A stretch of 43,980 bases of DNA from Jeotgalibaca caeni (GCF_028863945.1 NZ_JARBEA010000016.1:1-43980), one strand, 5' to 3'; shown: positions 26,944 to 36,621, numbered from the stretch's first letter. Translations and numbers: made by a program. The notes: generated from the sequence alone by a model not told the origin.

Positions 26944-28047
26944 TTATTTTGCTTTTAATCCTTTTTGTGAATGGACCGGTTTTGCAAAAATCATCCGTCC
27001 AGCTGCCGTTTGCAAGGCACTGGTCACGACGACTTCAATTGCTTTATTGATATAGTATTGACCGTCTTCTACAACAATCATCGTGCCATCATCCAAGTAC
27101 CCGACGCCTTGATTGCGTTCTGTACCGGCTTTAATGATGGTAACATTCATCGTCTCCCCTGGGATCACGACTGGTTTCACTGCATTTGCCAATTCATTGA
27201 TATTCAGTACGGGCACATTTTGGAACTCGCTGACCTTATTCAAGTTAAAGTCATTCGTAACCAAGACGCCGTCAATCAACTTCGCTAAACGAATCAGTTT
27301 GCTGTCTACTTCAGGAATATCTTCGAATTCCCCTTCATAGCTCTCCACTGTCATTACTTCTTCTTTCTGCAAGCTGTTCAAGATATCCAGCCCTCTGCGA
27401 CCTCGCACACGCTTAATGCTGTCCGATGAATCAGCGATATATTGCAACTCACGAAGGACAAAGTTTGGAATCACCAAAACGCCTTCTAAGAAGCCTGTTT
27501 TAGCAATCTCATAAATTCGTCCATCAATAATCACACTTGTATCCAAAATTTTGTATTTGCGGAAGGTAGAATCTGCCTTGCGCTCGAGCAACTGCCCTTC
27601 ATCAGGACGCTTGGCGCGAGTCGTAAACAACTTGCGGAATTCTTCCATACGAGTCGTTCCGATTGAGTAACCTAAGTACGCAAACATTAATGCCAACAGT
27701 GATGGGACGATATTACTTAGAACCGGAATGTTCCAAGCTGCTAATGGAATTCCGATCAGCCACGCAAGCACTAAACCAATGATAATCCCCAAAGCACCAA
27801 ATAACAAGAAACTCGTAGATTGTTTACTGAAGTAGGTTTCTACTTTCTTGAAAATTTCAAGAATAAAATTCACTAATACTAAGGATAATAAAAAGAAAAT
27901 AAGTGCGCCGATACCAAAATTGACAAACACATTATTGAAAGAAGAACGGGTTAGATTTGCTAGATCCCATAAATAAGGCATCACTGAAATTCCGACACTT
28001 CCTCCAACAATCAAAAAAATCATTGAAATAATCTTTTTTCTCATCAT
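26944..28047 (-). CDS. PIN and TRAM domain membrane protein (YacL family)
   Basis: This is a 367-residue membrane-anchored PIN/TRAM protein like Bacillus YacL, whose function is poorly known. Four membrane helices occupy the first 125 residues. A PIN nuclease-like domain follows (ILDTSVIIDGRIYEIAKTG, and VLVTNDFNLNKVSE with acidic residues). A TRAM RNA-binding domain ends the protein (GETMNVTIIKAGTERNQGVG). AAAGGAGGG lies before two adjacent ATG codons (28047 and 28044); either may be used. It follows radA by 15 bases, the usual radA-yacL-gltX order. Confidence 0.88.
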   Translation of the reverse strand: MMRKKIISMIFLIVGGSVGISVMPYLWDLANLTRSSFNNVFVNFGIGALIFFLLSLVLVNFILEIFKKVETYFSKQSTSFLLFGALGIIIGLVLAWLIGIPLAAWNIPVLSNIVPSLLALMFAYLGYSIGTTRMEEFRKLFTTRAKRPDEGQLLERKADSTFRKYKILDTSVIIDGRIYEIAKTGFLEGVLVIPNFVLRELQYIADSSDSIKRVRGRRGLDILNSLQKEEVMTVESYEGEFEDIPEVDSKLIRLAKLIDGVLVTNDFNLNKVSEFQNVPVLNINELANAVKPVVIPGETMNVTIIKAGTERNQGVGYLDDGTMIVVEDGQYYINKAIEVVVTSALQTAAGRMIFAKPVHSQKGLKAK

Positions 28048-28062
28048 TTTCCCTCCTTTCGA

Positions 28063-29445
28063 TTAATTCCGTTCCGGAAACACCTTTTTCAATGTCTCGA
28101 AAACAGTGGAAACACCCACTAATTCTATCCCATCCGGGGAAGTCAAACCAGCCAAATTGTTCTTCGGCAAGAAAATACGCTTGAATCCAAGTTTCTCTGC
28201 TTCATAAACCCGCTGTTCAACGCGGCTCACTCTTCTTACTTCACCGGTCAAACCAATTTCACCGATAAAACAATCGGTTGCTGCGGTTTCTTTATCCCAG
28301 TAACTAGAAGCCACACTGACTGCTACTGCCAGATCAATCGCAGGTTCATCCAAACGTACGCCACCCGTTGACTTGAAGTAAGCATCTTGGTTTTGGAGCA
28401 ATAGTCCTGCCCGTTTCTCCAATACCGCCATAATCAAGGTAACACGGTTATAATCCAATCCACTTGCCGTCCGTCTCGCGTTTCCAAATGCAGTAGGGGT
28501 AATCAGGCACTGAATTTCAGCTAAGATGGGGCGTGTTCCTTCCATGGAAGCTACTACTGCAGAACCGGAAGCACCTGGCATCCGTTCTTCTAAGAACATT
28601 TCTGATGGATTGGCAACTTCACGCAATCCGCCAGCCGCCATTTCGAAGACACCAATTTCGTTGGTCGAACCAAACCGATTTTTCACTGCCCGCAAAATCC
28701 GGAACGTATGATGACGGTCTCCTTCGAAGTACAACACGGTATCTACCATATGCTCCAACATCCGTGGTCCGGCGATATTCCCTTCCTTCGTCACATGACC
28801 GACGATAAAGATTGAAATGTTGTTACTCTTGGCAATACGCATTAGTTCTTGAGTCGTTTCACGCACTTGGGAAACACTGCCGGCACTACTCTCGTTATCC
28901 GGTTTGATCATGGTTTGGATGGAGTCGATGATGACAAGCTTCGGTTTTACTCGTTCGATGGTTTGAGCAATGGCATCCAGATTCGTTTCAGGATAGATGT
29001 AAAAATCTGCCCCTTTTACGCCTAAACGCTCTGCACGGAGTTTAATCTGTGTTGCACTTTCCTCCCCGGAAACATATAGAACGGAAATATTCTTGTTATT
29101 AATCTGCGCTGATACTTGGAGTAGCAAGGTCGATTTCCCAATTCCTGGGTCTCCTCCAATCAACATCAATGATCCTGGCACGATCCCGCCACCTAGAACA
29201 TGATTGACTTCTTCCATATCTGTTGGAATACGAGGCACATCTTCAATCTTGATATCTTGAATGGATACTGCTTCAGGAACTTGACCTGTGAAATTCGCAC
29301 GTGGTTGGTGGGCTTTTGAAACAGCCACTTCTGTTTCTTCTTCCAGCTGATTCCATCCGCCACAATTAGGGCATCGTCCAAGCCATTTAGGCGATTCATA
29401 CCCACAGGCCTGGCAAACGTATTTAATTGATTTCTTTTTCGCCAT
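28063..29445 (-). CDS. radA: DNA repair protein RadA
   Basis: RadA is a RecA-like branch-migration helicase for recombinational repair and transformation. The 460-residue protein has an N-terminal C4 zinc finger ([20 protein letters not shown]), a Walker A ([14 protein letters not shown], near residue 95), a Walker B ([11 protein letters not shown]), the RadA-specific KNRFG motif and a C-terminal Lon-like domain. AAGGAGAT precedes the ATG. It heads the cluster running down to sigH. Confidence 0.96.
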   Translation of the reverse strand: MAKKKSIKYVCQACGYESPKWLGRCPNCGGWNQLEEETEVAVSKAHQPRANFTGQVPEAVSIQDIKIEDVPRIPTDMEEVNHVLGGGIVPGSLMLIGGDPGIGKSTLLLQVSAQINNKNISVLYVSGEESATQIKLRAERLGVKGADFYIYPETNLDAIAQTIERVKPKLVIIDSIQTMIKPDNESSAGSVSQVRETTQELMRIAKSNNISIFIVGHVTKEGNIAGPRMLEHMVDTVLYFEGDRHHTFRILRAVKNRFGSTNEIGVFEMAAGGLREVANPSEMFLEERMPGASGSAVVASMEGTRPILAEIQCLITPTAFGNARRTASGLDYNRVTLIMAVLEKRAGLLLQNQDAYFKSTGGVRLDEPAIDLAVAVSVASSYWDKETAATDCFIGEIGLTGEVRRVSRVEQRVYEAEKLGFKRIFLPKNNLAGLTSPDGIELVGVSTVFETLKKVFPERN

Positions 29446-29534
29446 TCTGTGATCTCCTTCTTTTATGCCAAATAAGGCTTATGGTTATTTTAGCATATAA
29501 CCCGCCAAACTACTTGTATGGACCTATAATAATT

Positions 29535-30047
29535 TCAGGAATTTTCATGGTTTTCGTCTGAAGAACCAAATCCGCCGACACGGCTTTTTAATCCGCCTCG
29601 GTCCCCGTCCGCTTTCAGAAAAGAAAGAAAAATACCTTGTCCAATTCGTTCTCCCTTTTTGATTACCTTATCTTGTAAACCAAAGTTAAGTAATTGGAAG
29701 AAGATTTCTCCTTCGTTTGCTTCATTGTTGTAATAATCTGCATCCACAATCCCTACTCCATTCGGCAAAACAAGAAAATGTTTTAACGGGTTACTGGAAC
29801 GATTTGTCAGCTGCAAGTACTCATCCTCTTGCATATAGGCCTTGATTCCCGTTGGTACTAATACAGGTGTAATTCCTTTGGGGGATGCGGTTCGGTCGTG
29901 CTTAAAGAGGGTCCGCCAAATAGAAGGCAATACGGTGTCCTCAGCCGCCTGGAAATCATATCCAGCTGCATGGATAGTGGCACGTTCGGGAAGAGAAATC
30001 CCTTGTCCTTCATAATGCGACACAATCTCAAAACCTCTTTTTTTCAT
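29535..30047 (-). CDS. dut: dUTP diphosphatase, trimeric
   Basis: This enzyme hydrolyses dUTP to dUMP, keeping uracil out of DNA. The five trimeric dUTPase motifs appear in order: HAAGYDFQA, NRSSNPLKHF, GVGIVDADYYNN, KGERIGQGIF and the C-terminal RVGGFGSS loop. At 170 residues it is slightly longer than typical because of an insert after motif 1. GGAAAG precedes the ATG, and an extended -10 (TGTTATAAT) lies upstream. It is chromosomal in context, next to radA, with no prophage genes around. Confidence 0.92.
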   Translation of the reverse strand: MKKRGFEIVSHYEGQGISLPERATIHAAGYDFQAAEDTVLPSIWRTLFKHDRTASPKGITPVLVPTGIKAYMQEDEYLQLTNRSSNPLKHFLVLPNGVGIVDADYYNNEANEGEIFFQLLNFGLQDKVIKKGERIGQGIFLSFLKADGDRGGLKSRVGGFGSSDENHENS

Positions 30048-30128
30048 CGAATCTTCCTTTCCTACTCAATTGAAATAATTATAACAAGAATCAGGTTAAA
30101 AAGGTTTGAAGATTTTGCGAAGAAAGAT

Positions 30129-30142
30129 TGTATCCGCTTTTA
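30129..30142. promoter_or_regulatory. cre-like site 1 upstream of msmK
   Basis: The minus-strand TAAAAGCGGATACA matches the catabolite-response consensus TGNAANCGNWNNCA at 13 of 14 positions. Confidence 0.5.
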
Positions 30143-30194
30143 TGCAATGTGCACAAGAATCTGTGTTGTTTTTTATTCAGAATGACTTAGCAAT

Positions 30195-30208
30195 GTTATC
30201 CGCTTTCA
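30195..30208. promoter_or_regulatory. cre-like site 2 upstream of msmK
   Basis: The minus-strand TGAAAGCGGATAAC matches the cre consensus at 12 of 14 positions and repeats the TATCCGCTTT core of site 1 at a distance of 66 bases. Together they suggest CcpA control of msmK. Confidence 0.45.
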
Positions 30209-30259
30209 TTTATGATAAGGATGTTAAATAAATCCACGAAAAAAAGGACGGTAAATAAA

Positions 30260-31369
30260 ATGGTAGAAATTCAATTGAACCATATACATAAAATGTACGA
30301 CAATGCGGAAAGCTATTCCGTTACAGACTTTAACTTACACATCCAAGACCGTGAATTCATCGTCTTCGTAGGACCATCTGGTTGTGGAAAATCCACTACC
30401 CTACGTATGATTGCTGGTTTGGAAGATATTAGTGAAGGCGAACTAAAAATCGGCGACACAGTAATGAACGACGTAGCTCCTAAAGACCGCGACATCGCAA
30501 TGGTGTTCCAAAACTATGCATTGTATCCACATATGACTGTATACGATAACATGGCATTCGGTTTGAAACTACGTAAATACAAAAAAGAAGAAATCAAAGA
30601 GCGCGTAGAAAACGCAGCTGACATCTTAGGCTTGCGTGAATATTTAGACCGTAAACCAGCTGCACTTTCTGGTGGACAACGTCAACGGGTTGCTCTTGGA
30701 CGTGCGATCGTTCGTGATGCAAAAGTATTCTTGATGGATGAACCTCTTTCAAACTTAGATGCAAAACTACGGGTAGCAATGCGTGCAGAAATCGCAAAAT
30801 TACACCGTCGTTTGAACACAACTACAATCTACGTAACGCATGACCAAACAGAAGCAATGACCATGGCTGACCGGATCGTTATCATGAAAGACGGTTTCAT
30901 CCAACAAATTGGTTCTCCAAAAGATGTATATGACAACCCTGTTAACTTATTCGTTGCTGGATTCATCGGTTCTCCTGCAATGAACTTCTTCAATGTAACA
31001 TTGAACGATGGCGTTATTTCTGACGGTAAAGGCCTAGAGCTACGTATCCCAGAAGGAAAACGCAAAGTATTGGAAGAAAAAGGCTACAACAACAAAGAAT
31101 TGATCTTCGGAATTCGTCCAGAAGACATTCAAAGTGAGCAAGTAGTAATCGAAGCAAACCCAGAATCAACCGTACGCGCAGAAGTGCAAGTATCTGAGTT
31201 GTTGGGTGCAGAAACAATGCTTTACAGCCGTGTTGGTAACACTGAATTTATCTCCCGTGTCGATGCTCGTGACTACCATGAACCAGGTAGCACAGTAGAA
31301 TTAGCGTTCAACATGAACAAAATTCATTTCTTCGACAAACAATCGGAAGTAGTTATTACCATCCCTTAA
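30260..31369 (+). CDS. msmK: Sugar ABC transporter ATP-binding protein, MsmK/UgpC type
   Basis: This is the shared ATPase for carbohydrate importers of the MsmK/MsmX/UgpC class. The 369-residue protein has Walker A (GPSGCGKSTTLRMIAG, near residue 37), the signature LSGGQRQRVALGRA, Walker B (VFLMDEPLSNLD) and the H-loop YVTHDQTEAMT. A C-terminal MalK-type regulatory domain (FGIRPEDIQSE) follows. I chose the ATG at 30260 giving MVEIQLNHIHKMY; the frame extends to 30212 without a conserved start. No permease or binding-protein gene is nearby, so it is an orphan ATPase serving several importers. Two cre-like sites precede it. Confidence 0.93.
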   Translation: MVEIQLNHIHKMYDNAESYSVTDFNLHIQDREFIVFVGPSGCGKSTTLRMIAGLEDISEGELKIGDTVMNDVAPKDRDIAMVFQNYALYPHMTVYDNMAFGLKLRKYKKEEIKERVENAADILGLREYLDRKPAALSGGQRQRVALGRAIVRDAKVFLMDEPLSNLDAKLRVAMRAEIAKLHRRLNTTTIYVTHDQTEAMTMADRIVIMKDGFIQQIGSPKDVYDNPVNLFVAGFIGSPAMNFFNVTLNDGVISDGKGLELRIPEGKRKVLEEKGYNNKELIFGIRPEDIQSEQVVIEANPESTVRAEVQVSELLGAETMLYSRVGNTEFISRVDARDYHEPGSTVELAFNMNKIHFFDKQSEVVITIP

Positions 31370-31411
31370 TCTGTTATCTCTATTTTCTTACTCTATACCA
31401 TCCTCCACCTG

Positions 31412-31447
31412 AAAAAAGTGCAGAGACTCTTGTCTCTGCACTTTTTT
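31412..31447. terminator. Bidirectional terminator between msmK and the amylase
   Basis: Perfect 9-bp stem GTGCAGAGA/TCTCTGCAC with a 6-base loop, flanked by six A and six T. It serves the converging msmK and amylase genes. Confidence 0.93.
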
Positions 31448-31448
31448 C

Positions 31449-32945
31449 TTATGCTTCTTCCAAAGGATGAAACGCTTCTTCCGGCGTCACTCCATCTTTG
31501 ACCCATACTGATACGGTTCCACCCTTAACTAAGAACTCCCCGCATCCTTCTTCATCAATCACAATTTTTTCTTCACGGTTGCCGCTGTAATCCGCAAATG
31601 TTTCACCAGCATACTGCTCCCCAACATACATTTTTTTCTTGTTGTCATCACCGTTTGACATAATAACGGCTAAGCCATACGGATGTTCCTCGTTCCCCAT
31701 CCGGGTCCAGCCAATGCAATTCGGATCATCGAAGTAATCATGTTGGTCACCATACGCATGGTTCGCACGTAAGTAGAGAATTTTATCCAACCGGCTCGCC
31801 ATTCCCTCAATCGGATTTTCACCGCTGATTCCATAATAATCACCGTAGAATAAACAAGGGAATCCTTCTAGCCTTAGTAAAATAAAGGAGTACGCAAGTG
31901 GCTTGAACCAGCGCTCCACATACGATTCAAGCGATTGACCTGGCTGCGAATCATGATTATCAACAAAAGTAACCGCATGGGTTGGGATTTTTGCAATGAG
32001 GGTATCCTCGCAAATTTTGCGTAAGTCATAATCGCTGCCTGCTACAGAAGCTTCATGGAAATGATAATGGAGCGACACATCGAATAAATCGAACGTATAG
32101 TCAGTCGCTTCTAGATATTGCTGCAGCGAATCATAATCATGGCGCCAATATTCCCCTACTGCAAAGAATTCAGGTCGGCCTTTCTCACGAATGTCGGTTA
32201 CTAATTCTTTGATGAAATGATAGTTGATGTGCTTCACAGCATCCAACCGGAACCCGTCCAGCTTCGCTTCATCTACATACCAATTCGCCCAACGTTTTAT
32301 TTCTTCCACAACTTCCGGATTCTCATAATCGATATCCGCAAACATCAAATAATCAAAGTTCCCAAACTCATTGTCAACCGTCTCGTCATCGCTCCAGCCC
32401 TTGTTGACTCCTTTAATCATATAAATAGCTTTTTTCTCATCCTCTACGTTAAAGTCTGTCCCGGTAAAATGAGTCCAATTCCATTGAAAGTCCGAGTGTT
32501 TCCCTTTTCTTCCCGGAAAAGTAAATTTAGTCCATGCTTCAATCTCATACGGCTCACTTAACTTTTCTTGTCGGTTTTCTGGATTCACTTCATATGCCAT
32601 AAAACGTTCCGTTTCGTCTGCGCCTGCCTTATGGTTAAGGACCACATCCGCGTATGCGCCAATGCCGTGTTCATGAAGGGCATCAATGGCCGCAATGTAT
32701 TCTTCTTTCGTTCCGTACTTTGTCCGCACGGTACCTTTTTGATCAAATTCACCTAAATCATATAAGTCATAAATTGCGTAACCCACATCATCTTGCGAGA
32801 TCGCTTTGTAAGCAGGTGGTAACCAAACAGAGGTAACTCCAATTTGCTTTAGATGAGGGGCATCGGCTTTTATTTTATTCCATAATTGCCCATCATTCGG
32901 TAGTTCCCATTCGAAGTACTGCATGATTAGTCCATTTTCACTCAT
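31449..32945 (-). CDS. amyS: Cytoplasmic alpha-amylase (GH13)
   Basis: This 498-residue GH13 enzyme should hydrolyse alpha-1,4-glucans or imported maltodextrins. Catalytic regions are clear: GFRLDAVKHI (nucleophile Asp), FAVGEYW (acid/base Glu) and FVDNHDSQPGQ (third Asp), plus DVVLNHKAGAD. There is no signal peptide, so it acts inside the cell, like AmyS of the GH13_5 group. I chose the ATG at 32945, 8 bases after AAGGAGAG; the GTG at 32954 is too close. It converges with msmK, whose product could power maltodextrin import, a plausible functional pairing. Confidence 0.92.
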   Translation of the reverse strand: MSENGLIMQYFEWELPNDGQLWNKIKADAPHLKQIGVTSVWLPPAYKAISQDDVGYAIYDLYDLGEFDQKGTVRTKYGTKEEYIAAIDALHEHGIGAYADVVLNHKAGADETERFMAYEVNPENRQEKLSEPYEIEAWTKFTFPGRKGKHSDFQWNWTHFTGTDFNVEDEKKAIYMIKGVNKGWSDDETVDNEFGNFDYLMFADIDYENPEVVEEIKRWANWYVDEAKLDGFRLDAVKHINYHFIKELVTDIREKGRPEFFAVGEYWRHDYDSLQQYLEATDYTFDLFDVSLHYHFHEASVAGSDYDLRKICEDTLIAKIPTHAVTFVDNHDSQPGQSLESYVERWFKPLAYSFILLRLEGFPCLFYGDYYGISGENPIEGMASRLDKILYLRANHAYGDQHDYFDDPNCIGWTRMGNEEHPYGLAVIMSNGDDNKKKMYVGEQYAGETFADYSGNREEKIVIDEEGCGEFLVKGGTVSVWVKDGVTPEEAFHPLEEA

Positions 32946-33059
32946 TGATTCCACTCTCCTTCAATCAAAAATATCCAATATAAAATACATAGCTCACGCT
33001 TCTTATTATAGCTTACTTTTTTATTTTCACCTTGTATGAAGCTCTTCGGTTTGCTTCAC

Positions 33060-33088
33060 TTGACATTAGTTCGAATTCGAGATATTAT
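33060..33088 (+). promoter_or_regulatory. Promoter with MhqR-like operator for the VOC dioxygenase
   Basis: -35 TTGACA (33060-33065), 17-base spacer, -10 TATTAT (33083-33088). The spacer contains AGTTCGAATTCGAGAT (33068-33083), an imperfect palindrome. From memory, the Bacillus MhqR box is close to ATCTCGAATTCGAGAT; one half here is perfect. Position suits a repressor. Confidence 0.6.
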
Positions 33089-33126
33089 AATTGTGTCCAT
33101 AACCGCAAGAGTTTGAAAGGAGATTT

Positions 33127-34131
33127 ATGATGAATCAATTAACCGGAATTCACCACATAACAGCTATTACTAGTAGCGCTGAGAAAATTTATGACTTTTT
33201 TACCACTGTATTAGGGATGAGGCTTGTTAAGAAAACTGTCAACCAAGATGATATCCAAACATACCACCTCTTTTTCGCTGATGACCGCGGAACTGCCGGA
33301 ACTGACATCACCTTTTTTGACTTCCCTGGCATTCAAAAAGGCAGACATGGTACGAATGAGATTTTCCGCTCCGGCCTTCGTGTGCCAAATGATCGTGCCC
33401 TTGCCTACTGGCTGAAACGTTTTGACCATTACGGTGTAACGCATACGGATATTCAAGAACAATTCGGGCGAAAAGTGATTAACTTCCAAGACTTTGATGA
33501 GCAATTGTACCAGTTAGTCTCCGACGAAAACGACCAAGGAGTGGCCACAGGAACCCCTTGGCAAAATGGTCCCGTGCCGACGGAGTTTGGTATTACGGGA
33601 TTAGGCCCAGTCCATGTGCGGATTGCTGATTTTACTTTTTACAAACAAATGTTAGAAATGGTTCTTGGCTTCAGGGAAAGTGCGAGCGAAGGAAATGTAC
33701 ATTTGTTTGAAACGGGAGCAGGCGGAAATGGCGGTTCGATGATTGTCGATCATAATACTGTTCTACCTCCTGCTGTTCAAGGCTACGGAACGGTACATCA
33801 CATGGCCTTTCGAGTAGGACCATGCCGTAAAGAGTTAGACGAATGGATTGAGCACATGAATCATTTCAATCTTCCTACTTCTGGGTACGTCGACCGCTTC
33901 TACTTTGAATCCTTGTACGCGCGGATTGCGAATGGTATCTTGTTTGAATTCGCAACCGATGAACCAGGATTTATCGATGACGAGGAGCCATACGAAATTC
34001 TTGGCGAGAAGCTAGCTCTTCCACCACGTTTCCGTGACCACCGCGAAGAGATTGAGAAGCTGGTTCGCCACTTTGACACGGTGCGCAGTACCAAACATTT
34101 TGAGAAAGAATACTTTGGCTTCGACCAATAA
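33127..34131 (+). CDS. VOC-family ring-cleaving dioxygenase (MhqO-like)
   Basis: This protein is probably a metal-dependent dioxygenase of the glyoxalase/VOC fold, like MhqO of Bacillus, used against quinones and catechol-type stress. The 334-residue protein has two VOC modules. The first starts with GIHHITAITS and the second contains HHMAFRVG. The C-terminal FESLYARIANGILFEFATDE segment is typical of the MhqO/MhqA group and carries the Glu ligand. AAAGGAG precedes two tandem ATG codons (33127, 33130). Promoter and operator suggest quinone control. The exact substrate is unknown. Confidence 0.85.
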   Translation: MMNQLTGIHHITAITSSAEKIYDFFTTVLGMRLVKKTVNQDDIQTYHLFFADDRGTAGTDITFFDFPGIQKGRHGTNEIFRSGLRVPNDRALAYWLKRFDHYGVTHTDIQEQFGRKVINFQDFDEQLYQLVSDENDQGVATGTPWQNGPVPTEFGITGLGPVHVRIADFTFYKQMLEMVLGFRESASEGNVHLFETGAGGNGGSMIVDHNTVLPPAVQGYGTVHHMAFRVGPCRKELDEWIEHMNHFNLPTSGYVDRFYFESLYARIANGILFEFATDEPGFIDDEEPYEILGEKLALPPRFRDHREEIEKLVRHFDTVRSTKHFEKEYFGFDQ

Positions 34132-34135
34132 ACTT

Positions 34136-34279
34136 AAACGTGCAAGTGACCCTTTTAAAAAGTGGTCACTTGCACGTTTTCGGCTATTTTGGTATAAGTG
34201 AGGTGTTTTTTTAGGGCTCACTTGCACGCTTTTGGGAGTTTTGGTATGAGTGAGCAATTTTTTTGAGCCCACTTGCACG
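34136..34279. repeat. Array of three tandem hairpin units (array B)
   Basis: Unit 1 is a perfect 16-bp hairpin (AAACGTGCAAGTGACC at 34136-34151 against its complement at 34164-34179, 12-base loop) and can act as terminator for the dioxygenase gene. Units 2 and 3 have stems AAGTGAG/CTCACTT-type with seven T in the loop. The shared right-arm element CACTTGCACG starts at 34167, 34219 and 34270, giving periods 52 and 51. TTTTGGTAT separates units. Confidence 0.88.
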
Positions 34280-34390
34280 TTTATCATTTTTTTAGTTAGG
34301 ATTCCTCCTTTCTTTTTGAAAAACCCCTTTCAAAACATCCGTTTATCCGGTAGAATAAATGCAATGATGTGGAAAAGTGAGGAATAGATA

Positions 34391-35089
34391 TTGAAGTGCA
34401 AACGTTTATTGACACTGGTTCTTCCCACGGCCGTTATCCTTTCAGCTTGTCAACGCGTACTTGCAACTGATTTTCAACCTTCAAGTACGGTAGCCCTATC
34501 CAACGACGTGGAAAATTACCACCAAATTGTCACAGTGAAAGCAGAAACTACCTTAGACCAAAATGAAACAGCCGTTTCGTACACAGCGACAGAAGCAACA
34601 CTCTTCCTAGACGAAACCATTGGATACGGTTCGCGCATTACGAAAGGAACCGATATCTCCTCCCATAAAGTAAATATGTACAGCAGCCCATCGCGTGCGT
34701 ACCAACAAACCAATCAAGAAGACTGGCAACCAGTCGCAACAACGAGTCCACTTTTCTCTAGTCTAGAAGTGTACCCTTATGAAACATTTTTAGAAATGGC
34801 TGAAATCTTCATCCAAAATGGAACCGTGGCAGAGTCAGAAGAGGAATTCCTCATTACTTATTCGGGGAAAGACGAGGCGTTGAACCGCGAAATTGCGGCT
34901 GCGCTAGAAAAGATGCCTGCAGCCAATACATCTTATGAAGTATCTTTGTCGGTTGATAAAGAAAGCCAACATCTTACTTCGTTTTCTTTAATAACCGAAA
35001 CCGAACAAGCAGACGGAAATCGCATCGTGACTCAGGAATTAACCAGTTCTTTCTCAAAGTATAACCAAAATACACCAAAACCATTTTAA
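34391..35089 (+). CDS. Putative lipoprotein of unknown function
   Basis: I do not recognise a named family. The 232-residue protein starts at TTG 34391 with GAGGAAT upstream. It has a short lipoprotein signal ending VILSAC, so cysteine 20 is probably lipidated. The rest is soluble and rich in Thr, Ser and Glu, with alternating strands. Its layout recalls Firmicute lipoproteins of the DUF6612 kind (beta-rich, carrier-like), but that is resemblance only. It stands alone between repeat array B and a converging M20 peptidase gene, with a shared terminator. Confidence 0.75.
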   Translation: MKCKRLLTLVLPTAVILSACQRVLATDFQPSSTVALSNDVENYHQIVTVKAETTLDQNETAVSYTATEATLFLDETIGYGSRITKGTDISSHKVNMYSSPSRAYQQTNQEDWQPVATTSPLFSSLEVYPYETFLEMAEIFIQNGTVAESEEEFLITYSGKDEALNREIAAALEKMPAANTSYEVSLSVDKESQHLTSFSLITETEQADGNRIVTQELTSSFSKYNQNTPKPF

Positions 35090-35096
35090 CTAAGAA

Positions 35097-35134
35097 AAAG
35101 AGTGCTCCCAAAAATTTGGGGGCACTCTCTTTTT
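35097..35134. terminator. Bidirectional terminator between the lipoprotein and M20 genes
   Basis: Stem AGAGTGCTCCC/GGGGGCACTCT with an AAAAATTT loop, flanked by AAAAA and TTTTT. It abuts the stop of the peptidase gene on the minus strand. Confidence 0.88.
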
Positions 35135-36480
35135 ACTGACAAGTCAAACGGTAAATCGCTTCTGCATAAATATCCATCGCAATGTAAATATCTTCCAGGG
35201 CCATGCGTTCGTTTGGTCCATGCAAAGTTGCTTCTGCTTCTGGTAGTTGAGCTCCAAAGGCTACGCAGTTATCCATGGTTCGTGCGTAGGTTGCACCACC
35301 AGATACAATCGCTTCACTTGCATCACCTGTTTTTTCTTGATACGTAGCCATCAACGTTTTCACCAATTCAGTGTCTAACGGTACGTATAGTGGTGCGATG
35401 AAATCATATTCTTCAAATTCTAAATTATATTTTGCAGCTGCTGCTTGTAACTTTTCAACAATCAAAGATTTTTCAAAAGTAACCGGGTAGCGAACGTCGA
35501 TGCCCAGAATAGAACCGTCTTCGTTGATGCTCAAAGTCGCTGCATTACAAGTCAATTTGCCCGATGCCTCGTCTTCTACTTCGCCAAAGATTGCTAAACC
35601 GCGGCCATCTTCCTGAACCATTTCCGTTAAGAAACGTAAGATGTCAGCAGACTCTAAGCGGTCTAAGCGGTCTAATCCTTTTGCCAGACGAACAATCGCA
35701 TTAATTCCTTCTGGTGCACTCTTACTGTGAACGGATTTCCCTTTAACCGTAACTTGATCACCGTCTTGAACAAAGTGAAGATCCATACTTTCTAACTCAG
35801 CCGCGAGACGATTTGCCAGCTCCCCTTGGTACATCGCATCTTCTGGCACCACATTCATCGCTTCACCAGCTTTTAGCTGATAAGAGGTGGATTCTTTGCT
35901 GTGTAATTTCACTTGCAACAGGCCTTTTTCGGCATATGTTACTGGGAAAGTCGAGTCTGGCGCAAAGCCCATGGTTGCCTTCTCTTCTTTTTCGTTGTAT
36001 TTTGCTAGGCATCTCCATAAGTTTTCTTCATCCACACCGAAAATGAAACGAATGCGTTGGTTGAATACCTCTCCAGCATCCATCAGTGCTTTCACTGCAT
36101 ACAAAGCCGCAATCGTTGGCCCCTTGTCATCTTGAGCGCCACGAGCAACGATGAAGCCGTCTTTAATGACTGGTTCAAAAGGTTTGCTCTCCCATAGATC
36201 GAGATTTCCCGGTGGCACAACGTCTAAGTGGCACAGTACCGCGAATAATTCTTTCCCTTCGCCCACTTCCGCGTATCCATAGTATCCTTCTGGATCTAGA
36301 TACGTTCTAAACCCTAACCCCTCTGTCAATTCCAAAGTTTTTTTCTAATACTGCTTGGATATCACTTCCAAAAGGTGTCTTTCCCGTCGGATCTTCTTGT
36401 AGGTAAGAAGGATAAGACAGAATCGTTTTCAAAGCTTCAATCGCTTCGGTTTGATGTTTCTCCTGAATAAAATTTTGCAT
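35133..36480 (-). pseudogene. M20-family dipeptidase (PepV/YtjP-like), frameshifted near the N-terminus
   Basis: This is a zinc metallopeptidase of the M20 family: HLDVVPPG, GAQDDKGP and GVDEENLW carry metal and catalytic residues. The true start is the ATG at 36480 with GGAGGAAG upstream. That frame encodes MQNFIQEKHQTEAIEALK and about 57 residues before a stop at 36307-36309. The rest of the protein (about 400 residues) is in another frame from about 36335. The switch is at a run of seven A (36338-36344 on the complement); six A would give an intact protein of about 448 residues. It may be a real mutation, a phase-variable tract, transcriptional slippage or a sequencing error. The remainder shows no other lesion, so decay, if any, is recent. 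Confidence 0.8.
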
Positions 36481-36567
36481 GCAACTTCCTCCATTCTCAT
36501 TTCATCTATCTTCTATTCTACCACTCTATGAAATAGTAAAAAAGCAGAGGCTTCTTTTTGAGCACGC

Positions 36568-36592
36568 AAAAAAGATCGGAATAGATCCGATC
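36568..36592 (-). terminator. Terminator of the peptide/unknown-gene operon
   Basis: On the minus strand GATCGGA pairs with TCCGATC around a 5-base loop and is followed by six T. It lies 30 bases after the unknown gene. Confidence 0.85.
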
Positions 36593-36621
36593 TCCTATAC
36601 CCTATCCGATGTAGGTGTCTG

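Noticed and set aside
36335-36350. Programmed -1 frameshift at A AAA AAC in the M20 gene
   Set aside because: The heptamer is in the right phase for a -1 slip, but joining the two frames needs +1 (or -2), so canonical -1 frameshifting cannot rescue the protein.
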